Below, in pieces: positions 52,849 to 61,528 of a stretch of 64,000 bases of DNA; the first letter of the stretch is position 1, and each line of letters starts with the position of its first letter. Origin of the DNA: Marinomonas agarivorans (GTDB lineage: Bacteria; Pseudomonadota; Gammaproteobacteria; Pseudomonadales; Marinomonadaceae); the NCBI GenBank assembly GCA_002173415.2, contig NHNK02000005.1:62001-126000 (forward strand). Direction: 5' to 3'. The notes beneath the pieces were generated by a model, which made no database searches, had not been told where the DNA came from, and was given only the letters and a program-made list of their open reading frames with translations. Both the position numbers and the translations under genes were made by a program.

Positions 52849-53433
52849 ATGTCGACAGAAATGCTTAAAGATGCATTGGATTTTGATCTGCTGGCGGATG
52901 TATTTGTCACCGAATCCATTGCCGCATCACCAGCAGAATTGCATGGACAGCTTTGTGGCTATTTGGCTTCAGGAGTGAGTTTGCCCCTAGAAGATTGGTT
53001 AAAAATGGTCGTTGAATTCTGTGAACTAGAAAAGTGGCAACAAGAAGATAGCCGTACAGCCATTGTCGAGCTTTATAGCTCGACCATCCAATTGTTTAAA
53101 AATGGTGAGTATGCCCTTGACCCTGTTATGGCAGACGAAGATTCGTCTTTAGCCAATCGAGGCTTTACTTTAGCAGAATGGGCCCATGGTTTTTTAGCGG
53201 GTTATGGTTTATCTGGTAGAAAAGAAGATATTTCGATCGATGCGCAAAACGTTCTCAAAGACTTTGCCAATATTTCTGCTATGAAATCTGAAATGAAAAC
53301 CTTGGAAGACAACAACGATAACGAAAAAGACCTAATGGAATTGATTGAGTATGTACGTTTGTCAGCCATGATGCTTTACGCTGAACATCATGGCGTTGAG
53401 GTTGATCCAAAGGTTCAAACTCAAATCCACTGA
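52849..53433 (+). CDS. ygfB: YecA/YgfB family protein (UPF0149)
   Basis: A 194-residue acidic, helical protein of the UPF0149/YgfB family. Characteristic parts are SPAELHGQLCGYLASG near residue 30 and LAEWAHGFLAGYGLSGRK near 120. Its biochemical role is not well established. It precedes pepP by 26 bases, and the order ygfB-pepP-ubiH-ubiI is the same as in E. coli, which supports both the call and a shared transcript. The start has AAAGG upstream, with the ATG at 52849. Confidence 0.92.
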   Translation: MSTEMLKDALDFDLLADVFVTESIAASPAELHGQLCGYLASGVSLPLEDWLKMVVEFCELEKWQQEDSRTAIVELYSSTIQLFKNGEYALDPVMADEDSSLANRGFTLAEWAHGFLAGYGLSGRKEDISIDAQNVLKDFANISAMKSEMKTLEDNNDNEKDLMELIEYVRLSAMMLYAEHHGVEVDPKVQTQIH

Positions 53434-53459
53434 AGGAATCGCTTGCACGGGGAGATACA

Positions 53460-54758
53460 ATGCCTTTACCAATGACGTGTTATCAGGAACGCCGAACAAA
53501 GTTACAGCAGCAAATAGCTCAGAATAGTGTTGTTATTTTGCGGGCAGGATCACTTTGTACTCGTAACAGCGATTGTTATTATGAATTTCGACCTCACAGC
53601 AGCTTTTTGTACCTTACTGGTTATAAGGAGTCTGATGCGTATCTCGTTATAACCAATCAAGAATCCATACTGTTTAATTTGCCCAAAGACCCAAGTAAAG
53701 AACTATGGGATGGTTTTCGTCATGGTGTTGATGGTGCGGTTCAGCAATTCGGTTTTGATTTAGCCTTTCCCTTGACCCAATTACCGCAAAAAATATTGGA
53801 CTTACTGGACAGCTGTCATGCCGTATACAGCCTATTTGAAGATCAAGAACTACAGCAACAAATACATGCTTGGCAACAGACACTAGTAAGTAAACAACGC
53901 CAAGGGGCAAAAGCACCGACGAAATTTATTGATATTACCGATACCATCAACGAAATGCGTTTGATCAAAGACACGCATGAAATTGCCATTATGGAGCAAG
54001 CGGCGCAAATTAGTGTCGAGGCCCATAAACAAGCCATGATGGCCGCCAAAGTTGGTATGCATGAATACGAATTAGAAGCAGAGCTTAATTATACCTTCAT
54101 GAAATCGGGCGCACGCACACCAGCGTATAACAATATTGTTGCCTCAGGAAAAAACGCCTGCGTACTGCATTACATCGAAAATGACAAAAAAATGCAGGCC
54201 GATGATCTGGTACTAATCGATGCTGGTTGTGAGTTGGACGGATATGCATCTGATATTACTTGCACCTTCCCTGTAAATGGTAAATTTACCTCAGCCCAAG
54301 CCGCATTGTATGCGATTGTGTTAGAAGCCCAGAAAGCAGCGATTGAGCAAGTGAAAGTAGGGGCGCAGTATGTGAATTTTCATGATGCAGCTTTACGAGT
54401 ATTAACCAAGGGGTTAGTCGATCTAGGCCTACTACAAGGAGAAGTGGATTCCTTGATTGATAGCAAGGCATACCAGCCATTTTATATGCATAATACAGGG
54501 CATTGGTTAGGACTTGATGTGCATGATGCGGGTGCTTATAAACTGGATGGCCAGTCGCGTCCGTTACAAGCTGGCATGGTGGTAACGGTGGAGCCAGGAT
54601 TGTATGTTGCCCATGATAACTATGATGTTGACGAGCAATGGCGTGGTATAGGTATTCGTATTGAAGACGATGTCTTGGTAACCGAAAATGGCCCTTATAT
54701 CCTCACTCATGGCCTTGCCCGCGAAATAGCCGATATTGAAGCCTTGATGGCGCGCTGA
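53460..54758 (+). CDS. pepP: Xaa-Pro aminopeptidase PepP
   Basis: Metallopeptidase that releases N-terminal residues before proline. The 432-residue protein has the N-terminal AMP_N domain (RAGSLCTRNSDCYYEFRPHS) and a C-terminal pita-bread domain. Its metal ligands lie in LIDAGCELDGYASDITCTF (two Asp), HNTGHWLGLDVHDAG (His), VTVEPGLYV (Glu) and GIRIEDDVLVT (Glu). It starts 26 bases after ygfB with GGGGAG upstream and precedes ubiH, as in E. coli. Confidence 0.97.
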   Translation: MPLPMTCYQERRTKLQQQIAQNSVVILRAGSLCTRNSDCYYEFRPHSSFLYLTGYKESDAYLVITNQESILFNLPKDPSKELWDGFRHGVDGAVQQFGFDLAFPLTQLPQKILDLLDSCHAVYSLFEDQELQQQIHAWQQTLVSKQRQGAKAPTKFIDITDTINEMRLIKDTHEIAIMEQAAQISVEAHKQAMMAAKVGMHEYELEAELNYTFMKSGARTPAYNNIVASGKNACVLHYIENDKKMQADDLVLIDAGCELDGYASDITCTFPVNGKFTSAQAALYAIVLEAQKAAIEQVKVGAQYVNFHDAALRVLTKGLVDLGLLQGEVDSLIDSKAYQPFYMHNTGHWLGLDVHDAGAYKLDGQSRPLQAGMVVTVEPGLYVAHDNYDVDEQWRGIGIRIEDDVLVTENGPYILTHGLAREIADIEALMAR

Positions 54759-54827
54759 TTTTCTAATTTATCGTAGCGCAGGCTATTTATGCCATTCTTT
54801 TTTTAAGAGGTACTTTGTTTAGAGTAT

Positions 54828-56222
54828 ATGATGGAATCAAAAGATACAGACATTTTGATTATTGGTGGTGGCCTAGTTGGCGCCTCTCTTGCTCTTGCGT
54901 TAAGTGCTGGGAGCAAAAACCTTGATAAAGGTGCAAAGCCACTGAATATCACTCTAGTAGAAAGTATCGAAGTAACGTCTTCTGCTCAACCCAGCTTCGA
55001 TGAAAGATCAACTGTCTTGTCTCGTTCCAGTGCAAACTTATTAGCCGAGATAGGCGTATGGCAATCTTTACAGCAGCAATCTTCACAACAGCAAGCCGCG
55101 CCAATTAAACACATTCATACCTCAGAACAAGGCTGCTTTGGCTTTACTCGTTTGCATGCCGAGGACTACCAACTTGATGGCATGGGGTACGTGGTCGAAA
55201 ACAGAGTGTTGGGCCGCACTATTTATCAGCAACTCAAAGAGCAAACCCATATCGAATGCCTGATACCTGCCAAAGTAACAAAGGTCGTACCACAAGCGTC
55301 ACACTATGAATGTCAGGTCGAGTTTTTTCATTCATCCAACTCAGATTCATTTAGCTTTGATTCATCTAGCTCTAATTCATTGAACACGGAAGATGACTCT
55401 GAAACGCAAAACTCCACAGTAACTTATCGAGCCAAGCTGGTGGTGTTATGTGATGGTGGGCGTTCTTCATTAGCACAAGAATTGGGGTTGAGCGAAAAAG
55501 TAGACCATTATGAACAGGCAGCGTTGATTGCCAATATTGAGCTTGATCGCCCACATCAAGGTTGGGCTTATGAACGCTTTACCGCTCAAGGGCCGATTGC
55601 CATGTTGCCCTTAAACGATTACATAGCTGAGTCAAACAGACGTTTTCGAGCGGCACTGGTATGGACAACACCAATGGCGGAACTGGAAAGGCGTTTAACC
55701 GCGGATAACCCTACATTTTTGCACGAATTACAGCAGGCATTTGGTTATCGCCTAGGCTATTTTAAACAAGTGGGCGCCAGAGCGTCTTATCCACTAAAAG
55801 TGCAAAAGGTTAATGAATTGATTCGTTCACGTTTAGCGGTTTTAGGTAATGCTGCTCACACATTGCATCCCGTTGCTGGGCAAGGGTTTAATCTTGCTCT
55901 GCGAGGCGCGCTATTATTGGCGAAAACAGTGTTGACAGCCCATGAAAAAGGCAAAGATATCGGTGCCTACTCTGTCTTAAAAGAATATGAAGCCGCACAA
56001 ATTGTTGATCGTGACCGCATACAAACGGCCAGTCACGCTTTAATAAGGGTTTTTGGCGCCCAAACCCCTTTATTATCAACAGGGCGCAACCTTGCTATGG
56101 TAATGTTGGATGCTTGCCCGACATTGAAAGCAGGGTTTGCCCACCATGCAATGGGGTTAAATGTGCCGAAAAAGCGCTTCCAGCAGCAACCCAATACTCA
56201 TATTGACTTACAGGCAAGGTAA
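54828..56222 (+). CDS. ubiH: 2-octaprenyl-6-methoxyphenol hydroxylase UbiH
   Basis: FAD monooxygenase for a ring hydroxylation (C1) of ubiquinone synthesis. The FAD fold starts with ILIIGGGLVGASLALALS. LVVLCDGGRSSLAQELGL and GNAAHTLHPVAGQGFNLAL are the other FAD motifs. At 464 residues it is longer than E. coli UbiH (about 392), partly because of a Ser/Asn/Asp-rich insertion near residues 166-198, which is encoded by a decayed 15-bp repeat (55344-55380). A further Gln-rich stretch lies near 80-90. It is followed five bases later by ubiI. Confidence 0.93.
   Translation: MMESKDTDILIIGGGLVGASLALALSAGSKNLDKGAKPLNITLVESIEVTSSAQPSFDERSTVLSRSSANLLAEIGVWQSLQQQSSQQQAAPIKHIHTSEQGCFGFTRLHAEDYQLDGMGYVVENRVLGRTIYQQLKEQTHIECLIPAKVTKVVPQASHYECQVEFFHSSNSDSFSFDSSSSNSLNTEDDSETQNSTVTYRAKLVVLCDGGRSSLAQELGLSEKVDHYEQAALIANIELDRPHQGWAYERFTAQGPIAMLPLNDYIAESNRRFRAALVWTTPMAELERRLTADNPTFLHELQQAFGYRLGYFKQVGARASYPLKVQKVNELIRSRLAVLGNAAHTLHPVAGQGFNLALRGALLLAKTVLTAHEKGKDIGAYSVLKEYEAAQIVDRDRIQTASHALIRVFGAQTPLLSTGRNLAMVMLDACPTLKAGFAHHAMGLNVPKKRFQQQPNTHIDLQAR
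55344..55380. repeat. 15-bp imperfect repeat in the Ser-rich insertion of ubiH
   Basis: GATTCATTTAGCTTT (55344-55358) is followed by GATTCATCTAGCTCT (55359-55373) and a partial AATTCAT (55374-55380). The unit is five codons, so the frame is kept and the repeats encode Asp/Ser/Phe-rich sequence. Confidence 0.85.
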
Positions 56223-56227
56223 TTTAT

Positions 56228-57487
56228 ATGGCGCGCTTTGATATTGTTATCATTGGTGGTGGGATGGTCGGCACCTTAGCCGCCAACTTATTGCTTAAGC
56301 AAGGTTTTACGGTTGCTTTAGTGGATCAAGCAAGTCAACAGATAGAGCTATCCCAACCGCCTTTTTTTGATACCAGAGTCAGTGCTATTTCCCGCCATAG
56401 CCAACGTTTATTACAACAAGCAGGTGTTTGGTCCTTTATTGATCACAGTAGACTGACGCCCTATGAAGATATGAAAGTTTGGGATGGACTAGGAAGTGGC
56501 TACATAGAGTTCAGTTGCGATGATCTTCATCTTGATAGTTTAGGGTATTTAGTCGAAAACAAAGTCTTACAACAAGCGCTCTTAAAGGGGCTTGAACAAT
56601 ATCGTACGCCTGCTTTTACAGGCTACTTCTCTGCGCAAGTAACGGCTGTGGTACAAGAAAACCAACAAGTTAGTATTAAACTGAATTCTGCTGTCGAACT
56701 TGAAGGCAATGTGGTTATTGCTGCCGACGGTGCCAATTCGTTTATACGTCATCAATTAAACATGAATACTAAAGAATGGAACTATGATCATGAAGCCATA
56801 GTTGCGACCATTGAATTAGATCGATCGCATGAATCTACTGCTTGGCAGAGTTTTGGGGCTGAAGGCATTCTCGCATTTTTACCCATGCCTGAGTACGATG
56901 ATCGCCATTTTGCTTCCATTGTCTGGTCGGTACCACCTGAACAAGCAAGCGCACTAATGGCATTAGCGCCAGAGGTATTTTGTCAGCGTTTAAATTATGC
57001 GATTTCTAAGCAATTTCAAGTAAGAGACCTTATTTCCGAACGACAATCTATTCCATTACGACAACGGCATGCAACCAGTTATGTTAAAGGCAATGTGGCA
57101 CTGGTGGGAGATGCTGCGCACACGATTCATCCATTAGCAGGGCAGGGCGCTAATTTAGGATTTGCAGATGTTGGAGCCTTGGTGGCAGTGTTGACAGACG
57201 CGCTACAAAAAGGGGTTATGCAAGCGATAGAGTCCAAGAAAAAACCTGACCAAGATCACTCTAGTCAAGATGAATTTGCCTCAGATATAGAAAAAATCTT
57301 GCGGCGTTATCAACGGCAACGCATGCCAAAAAATATTGAAATGGCGGCGACTATGGAAGCCTTTAAACGCCTTTATGCGAGCCAGAATCCGCTTGCAGTT
57401 ATGTTAAGAAATACGGGAATGTCTATGGTGAATCGGCAGTCGTGGTTAAAGAATACGCTTATTAAACAAGCAATTGGTGAAGCATAG
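56228..57487 (+). CDS. ubiI: Ubiquinone C5-hydroxylase-type FAD monooxygenase UbiI
   Basis: A 419-residue UbiH/UbiF/VisC family flavoprotein. Motifs are IVIIGGGMVGTLAANLLL, VVIAADGANSFIRHQL and VGDAAHTIHPLAGQGANLGF. Its position directly after ubiH, as for E. coli ubiI (visC), supports assignment to the C5 hydroxylation of ubiquinone synthesis. A hydrophilic segment near residues 335-360 (KKKPDQDHSSQDEFASD) is an insertion relative to the usual sequence as I recall it. AAGG precedes the ATG. The regiochemistry is inferred from gene order and family. Confidence 0.9.
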   Translation: MARFDIVIIGGGMVGTLAANLLLKQGFTVALVDQASQQIELSQPPFFDTRVSAISRHSQRLLQQAGVWSFIDHSRLTPYEDMKVWDGLGSGYIEFSCDDLHLDSLGYLVENKVLQQALLKGLEQYRTPAFTGYFSAQVTAVVQENQQVSIKLNSAVELEGNVVIAADGANSFIRHQLNMNTKEWNYDHEAIVATIELDRSHESTAWQSFGAEGILAFLPMPEYDDRHFASIVWSVPPEQASALMALAPEVFCQRLNYAISKQFQVRDLISERQSIPLRQRHATSYVKGNVALVGDAAHTIHPLAGQGANLGFADVGALVAVLTDALQKGVMQAIESKKKPDQDHSSQDEFASDIEKILRRYQRQRMPKNIEMAATMEAFKRLYASQNPLAVMLRNTGMSMVNRQSWLKNTLIKQAIGEA

Positions 57488-57554
57488 TAAAAGTCTTACA
57501 TGGACCTAAATCAATACAATTCACCAATATAAATGTAATAAATAGGATAGATAG

Positions 57555-59216
57555 TTGCTCCTTCGATCTCTAAATAAACAGATTGTTAGCCTTAAGTATG
57601 TCGCTGTTGGTACTGCGTTATGTTTGTCCCTTCCCATGCTCATTATTGCGATTAGTGTTTTTACCAGTAATAGCGCAGTGTGGGCACATTTGTTGGATAC
57701 TGTACTTGGCGACTACATTGGGAACTCGCTGGCCTTAATGGCTGGTGTTTCGGTTGGTGTTTTGTTGTTGGGTGTACCAACGGCTTGGTTGACAAGTGTT
57801 TGCCAGTTTCCTGGAAAAAGCTGGTTAACTTGGATGCTGCTATTGCCACTCGCCATGCCCGCCTACATTATTGCCTATACCTACACAGGCATATTTGATT
57901 TTGCCGGACCTGTGCAAAGTATGATACGAGAGCTGACTGGGCTTAAATATGGTGAATATTGGTTTTTTAATATTCGTTCATTGACTGGTGCAATCATCAT
58001 GTTGTCGCTGGTGCTATACCCTTATGTGTATTTGCTAAGTCGATCTGCTTTTTTAGAACAATCAACAAATACCTTAGAAGTGAGCCGTAGTTTAGGTTAC
58101 AGCCATGTTCGAGCCTTCTTAAAACTGGCGCTGCCTTTAGCACGTCCCGCTATTGTGGCCGGCACCACACTGGCATTAATGGAGACTTTGGCAGATTTTG
58201 GTACAGTACAATACTTTGGCGTTAGTACTTTTACCACTGGCATTATGCGCACGTTTTATGGGTTTGGAGATGCCGTCGCAGCCTATCAGTTAGCAGCTGT
58301 CTTACTCATTTTTGTTGTTTGCCTTATTTCATTAGAGCGCTACTCCCGACGACGTTTAAAATACCATTCAACTGGTAGTAAGGCTGTCAGCCAACGCCAA
58401 GTAGTGCTTTTAGGATATAAAGCATGGTTGGCTTGCTTATTTTGTTGTTTGCCAGTTCTGTTGGGTTTTCTGATTCCTGCCGCTCAGCTTTTATATTGGG
58501 CACTATTTGTTGCAGTCGGCATTGATAAAAGCTTTTTTATTCTAGCTTGGAACTCGTTTTATGTGGCTGCCAGTGCTGCATTAATCGCCGTACTTTTGGC
58601 CTTACTACTGGCTTACGCTCACCGTTTTCATGCCAGAAGTTATCTGGTTAAGGTGGCCGTTTCAACATCAGGGCTTGGTTATGCTTTACCCGGTACCATG
58701 ATTGCCATAGGTATTATTGTGCCTTTTGCTTGGCTGGACCATAAATTAATTGACTGGTTGGCAAGTGCCACTGGGTACGAGGTTGGTTTACTATTGTCAG
58801 GGACGCTATTTGCGCTGTTATTTGCTTATACAGTGCGCTTTATGGCGGTTTCCCTAGGTTCTATTCAGGCTGGTTTAGGGAAGCTGACCCCCAGTTTGGA
58901 TAATGCTGGTCGATCCTTGGGGTTAACATCCTCACAAGTATTAAAGCGTATTCATGTGCCTCTCATGAGTAGCTCTGTGCTCACAGCTTTGCTAGTCGTC
59001 TTTGTTGATGTATTAAAAGAGCTGCCAGCAACCTTAGTTCTGCGGCCTTTTAATTTTAATACCCTAGCGGTAAGAGCATATGAATTGGCCTCAGATGAGC
59101 GTCTGGCCGATGCGGCACCAGTTTCTCTGATGATTGTTTTGGTCGGATTGGCTCCCGTAATCTTATTAAGTCGGTCTATTTCTGCCGGATATAAAGGAAA
59201 ACGAAAAACCTCATGA
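57555..59216 (+). CDS. fbpB: Fe(III)-type ABC transporter permease (fused two-domain)
   Basis: A 553-residue inner-membrane permease with about 12 hydrophobic segments, made of two tandem BPD_transp_1 halves. Each half has an EAA-type cytoplasmic loop that docks the ATPase: SRSLGYSHVRAFLKLALP in the first and AGRSLGLTSSQVLKRIHVP in the second. The fused form is typical of iron(III) transporters of the FbpB/SfuB class. The start is TTG 57555 with AGGATAG upstream. The stop overlaps fbpC (ATGA). No substrate-binding protein gene is next to it, so the substrate, though probably ferric iron, is inferred. Confidence 0.88.
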   Translation: MLLRSLNKQIVSLKYVAVGTALCLSLPMLIIAISVFTSNSAVWAHLLDTVLGDYIGNSLALMAGVSVGVLLLGVPTAWLTSVCQFPGKSWLTWMLLLPLAMPAYIIAYTYTGIFDFAGPVQSMIRELTGLKYGEYWFFNIRSLTGAIIMLSLVLYPYVYLLSRSAFLEQSTNTLEVSRSLGYSHVRAFLKLALPLARPAIVAGTTLALMETLADFGTVQYFGVSTFTTGIMRTFYGFGDAVAAYQLAAVLLIFVVCLISLERYSRRRLKYHSTGSKAVSQRQVVLLGYKAWLACLFCCLPVLLGFLIPAAQLLYWALFVAVGIDKSFFILAWNSFYVAASAALIAVLLALLLAYAHRFHARSYLVKVAVSTSGLGYALPGTMIAIGIIVPFAWLDHKLIDWLASATGYEVGLLLSGTLFALLFAYTVRFMAVSLGSIQAGLGKLTPSLDNAGRSLGLTSSQVLKRIHVPLMSSSVLTALLVVFVDVLKELPATLVLRPFNFNTLAVRAYELASDERLADAAPVSLMIVLVGLAPVILLSRSISAGYKGKRKTS

Positions 59217-60298
59217 CAACACTATCTTCAATACACTCCCCAGCACAAAGTACTCAAGAGCTTTCTGTCCAAGAAGTCAGTGTTTCATATGGCAACACAA
59301 CGATTGTAAAAGACATTAATTTCACCCTAAAAATGGGAGAAATTGGATGCTTTTTAGGACCTAGTGGTTGTGGAAAATCGACTTTGCTAAGAGCGATAGC
59401 AGGTTTTGAAAACCTTTCTCAGGGACGTATTGTGCTCGATAGTGAAATGTTATCGACCTCTAACGCTGTTGTTGCGCCAGAAAAACGGTGCATGGGTATG
59501 GTATTTCAAGACATTGCTTTATTCCCACATTTAACGGTTAGGGAAAACATCGAGTTTGGTATTCGAAGTTGGTCAAAAAAACAAAAACAAGAAAGAGTTA
59601 GCTATTTATTAGGATTAGTAAACTTAACTGGTTTTGAAAATAGGTACCCAGATTCTTTATCTGGCGGTCAACAACAGCGTATTGCTTTGATTCGAGCCAT
59701 AGCGCCTAAACCTAAACTCTTACTTATGGATGAACCGTTTTCAGGACTTGATGCAAAGTTAAGAGAGGAGTTGGTTCCCGACGTAAGAAATATTTTACTG
59801 CACGAAAATATTAGAGCGATTCTTGTCACGCATGATCAGATGGAAGCATTTGCTATGGCAGACCACATTGCCATTCTCAATCAAGGACAAGTACATCAGT
59901 CTGCCTCAGCGTATATGATTTATCACAATCCAGCCACGAGATTTGTTGCAGAATTTATCGGTTATGGTGACTTTCTACCGGCGAAAGTCTGTGATGAATT
60001 TAAGGTCAAGTCTGACCTTGGAACCGTTGGATCGGAAAAAAAACACGGCTTTAACGTGGGAGATGAGGTGGATCTTTTGATACGCCCAGATGACGTTCTG
60101 CATGATGATGACAGTGAGTTTGTCGGATTAATTGTCAGCCGTTGGTTCCGCGGTTCGCACTTTCTCTACCGAGTAAAACTACAATCAGGCAAAATTATTT
60201 ATTGTTTTGCTTCTTCGCACCATGATCATAGTGTTGGTCAAACAATTGGATTGCGAGTCAATCTAGACCATTTGGTGTTGTTTGAGAAAAAAGAGTAG
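59213..60298 (+). CDS. fbpC: Fe(III)-type ABC transporter ATP-binding protein
   Basis: A 361-residue ATPase. Walker A is GPSGCGKST near residue 50, the Q-loop is VFQDIALFPHLTV, the signature is LSGGQQQR near 150, and Walker B is LLLMDEPFSGLD, followed by the switch histidine in LVTHDQ. A C-terminal TOBE/OB region (about 250-361) has LLIRPDDVLHDDDSEF. These traits fit FbpC-type ATPases. It overlaps the permease gene by four bases and so is coupled to it; the HDOD gene follows on the opposite strand. Confidence 0.9.
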   Translation: MTTLSSIHSPAQSTQELSVQEVSVSYGNTTIVKDINFTLKMGEIGCFLGPSGCGKSTLLRAIAGFENLSQGRIVLDSEMLSTSNAVVAPEKRCMGMVFQDIALFPHLTVRENIEFGIRSWSKKQKQERVSYLLGLVNLTGFENRYPDSLSGGQQQRIALIRAIAPKPKLLLMDEPFSGLDAKLREELVPDVRNILLHENIRAILVTHDQMEAFAMADHIAILNQGQVHQSASAYMIYHNPATRFVAEFIGYGDFLPAKVCDEFKVKSDLGTVGSEKKHGFNVGDEVDLLIRPDDVLHDDDSEFVGLIVSRWFRGSHFLYRVKLQSGKIIYCFASSHHDHSVGQTIGLRVNLDHLVLFEKKE

Positions 60299-60321
60299 GG
60301 TACTTGTGTGGAAGTTTTAAC

Positions 60322-60346
60322 ACCTAAGCTTAGCTAAAACTTAGGT
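60322..60346. terminator. Weak hairpin at the fbpC/HDOD junction
   Basis: ACCTAAG (60322-60328) pairs with CTTAGGT (60340-60346). It overlaps the HDOD gene's stop region. Without a clear T-run it may be a weak terminator. Confidence 0.4.
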
Positions 60347-61192
60347 TAGGCCTTGTTCACGGCAGATTTCTAACATGCCTTCAAGTTCGTAAGTGGTGAT
60401 TTCCAGAAATTCAAGAACATCGCGGCCAACAATGGCCCACTCATAGTCTTCTGATGCATGTCCAATTTGACTGTAGGTAGAGCAGAAGTATTCGGCAATT
60501 TTAAGAATAGAGAGCATTGTTAAAGTGGGCTTAGAAATGTTGTGTTCTTCTTTGAAGACCTCTTGAGCCCTGTGCTGATTAGCAATAACATAACAACTTT
60601 CTTTTGAAACTCCCCACGATTTTGCCAGATAATAACCAACGACAGAATGGTTGGTCTTAAAGGTTTTGTTCTCTAGATTTGTTAAATTAAACTCAGGATC
60701 GTTATATCCCTGCTCAAGAATAGCGGTGTAATTCTCGAACCGTTTCATCATTAAAGGAATAGCTGCATTTCTAAACAAGCCTAATGCGTAACATTCTTCT
60801 GGAGATGGATACTCAAGTTGTGTCGCAATACTGGAGCACACCGCTGCGACATCCATCGCATTGTCCCAAAACCCTTGTAATGAAGTAATAGCGTCATCAG
60901 ACAGTTCGCTTTTCACGGTGAGCGCATTTGTTAAGTGAACAATGTTGTCGATACCCAATAGAGTGACTGCTTGATGAATATTACTTACTTTCTGTGGTAG
61001 ACCAAAATACGCTGAGTTAACAAGCTTTAATACCGCTGCAGATAAGCCAGTATCTTGCATAATTGCCTTTGTCATAATGCGCATATCTGGATCTGGCATT
61101 GCTTGCTCCATGTGCAAATCTACCATCACCTGAGGCTGAGGCGGAATATCAATGCCCTGTAACAGCTTCTTTAATTTTTCATCATCTGACAT
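60341..61192 (-). CDS. HDOD domain protein
   Basis: A 283-residue cytoplasmic protein made almost wholly of an HDOD domain (about 13-210), the inactive relative of HD phosphohydrolases. IDIPPQPQVMVDLHMEQAM, LSAAVLKLVNSAYFGLPQKV and HQAVTLLGIDNIVHL are typical. HDOD proteins often act in signalling, motility or chemotaxis control, but as a stand-alone domain this gives no specific role. There is no membrane segment or output domain. It stands alone between fbpC (convergent) and rlmI (divergent). Confidence 0.9.
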   Translation of the reverse strand: MSDDEKLKKLLQGIDIPPQPQVMVDLHMEQAMPDPDMRIMTKAIMQDTGLSAAVLKLVNSAYFGLPQKVSNIHQAVTLLGIDNIVHLTNALTVKSELSDDAITSLQGFWDNAMDVAAVCSSIATQLEYPSPEECYALGLFRNAAIPLMMKRFENYTAILEQGYNDPEFNLTNLENKTFKTNHSVVGYYLAKSWGVSKESCYVIANQHRAQEVFKEEHNISKPTLTMLSILKIAEYFCSTYSQIGHASEDYEWAIVGRDVLEFLEITTYELEGMLEICREQGLT

Positions 61193-61528
61193 CTAACAGC
61201 ATCCGTAAAAATAAAAAATACTCGCAGCATTCTATAAAATCACTTATGACAAATGCAAATATAATCAGACAATTTATCGGATAAAAATGACATTTTTTGT
61301 TAATGATATATTTTTTATTAATATGTATAACAATGACTTATAAATGAGTTACCCCCTCTGAGGTAATAAAGGTGCTTTGGTAATATTGATGGTGTTTTTT
61401 TTGATTTACCTAGTACTTCAAATTAAGAAGAGGGTGTAAGGCGTAGCGCTTTCTCGTTCACGAACATAGTAAAAAGGATTTTAGTCTTTATAATAGCGCC
61501 ATTTTCAACAACAAGTTTAGGTGAGAAT
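61193..61528. other. 336-base region between the HDOD gene and rlmI
   Basis: A very AT-rich stretch, with long A and T runs, upstream of both divergent genes. A perfect TATAAT is at 61489-61494, 34 bases before rlmI, but no good -35 element is at the usual distance. I see no RNA gene or convincing reading frame. Confidence 0.5.

Noticed and set aside
57488-57554. Fur box before the ferric-type transporter
   Set aside because: The gap is AT-rich, but no stretch fits the GATAATGATAATCATTATC pattern well.
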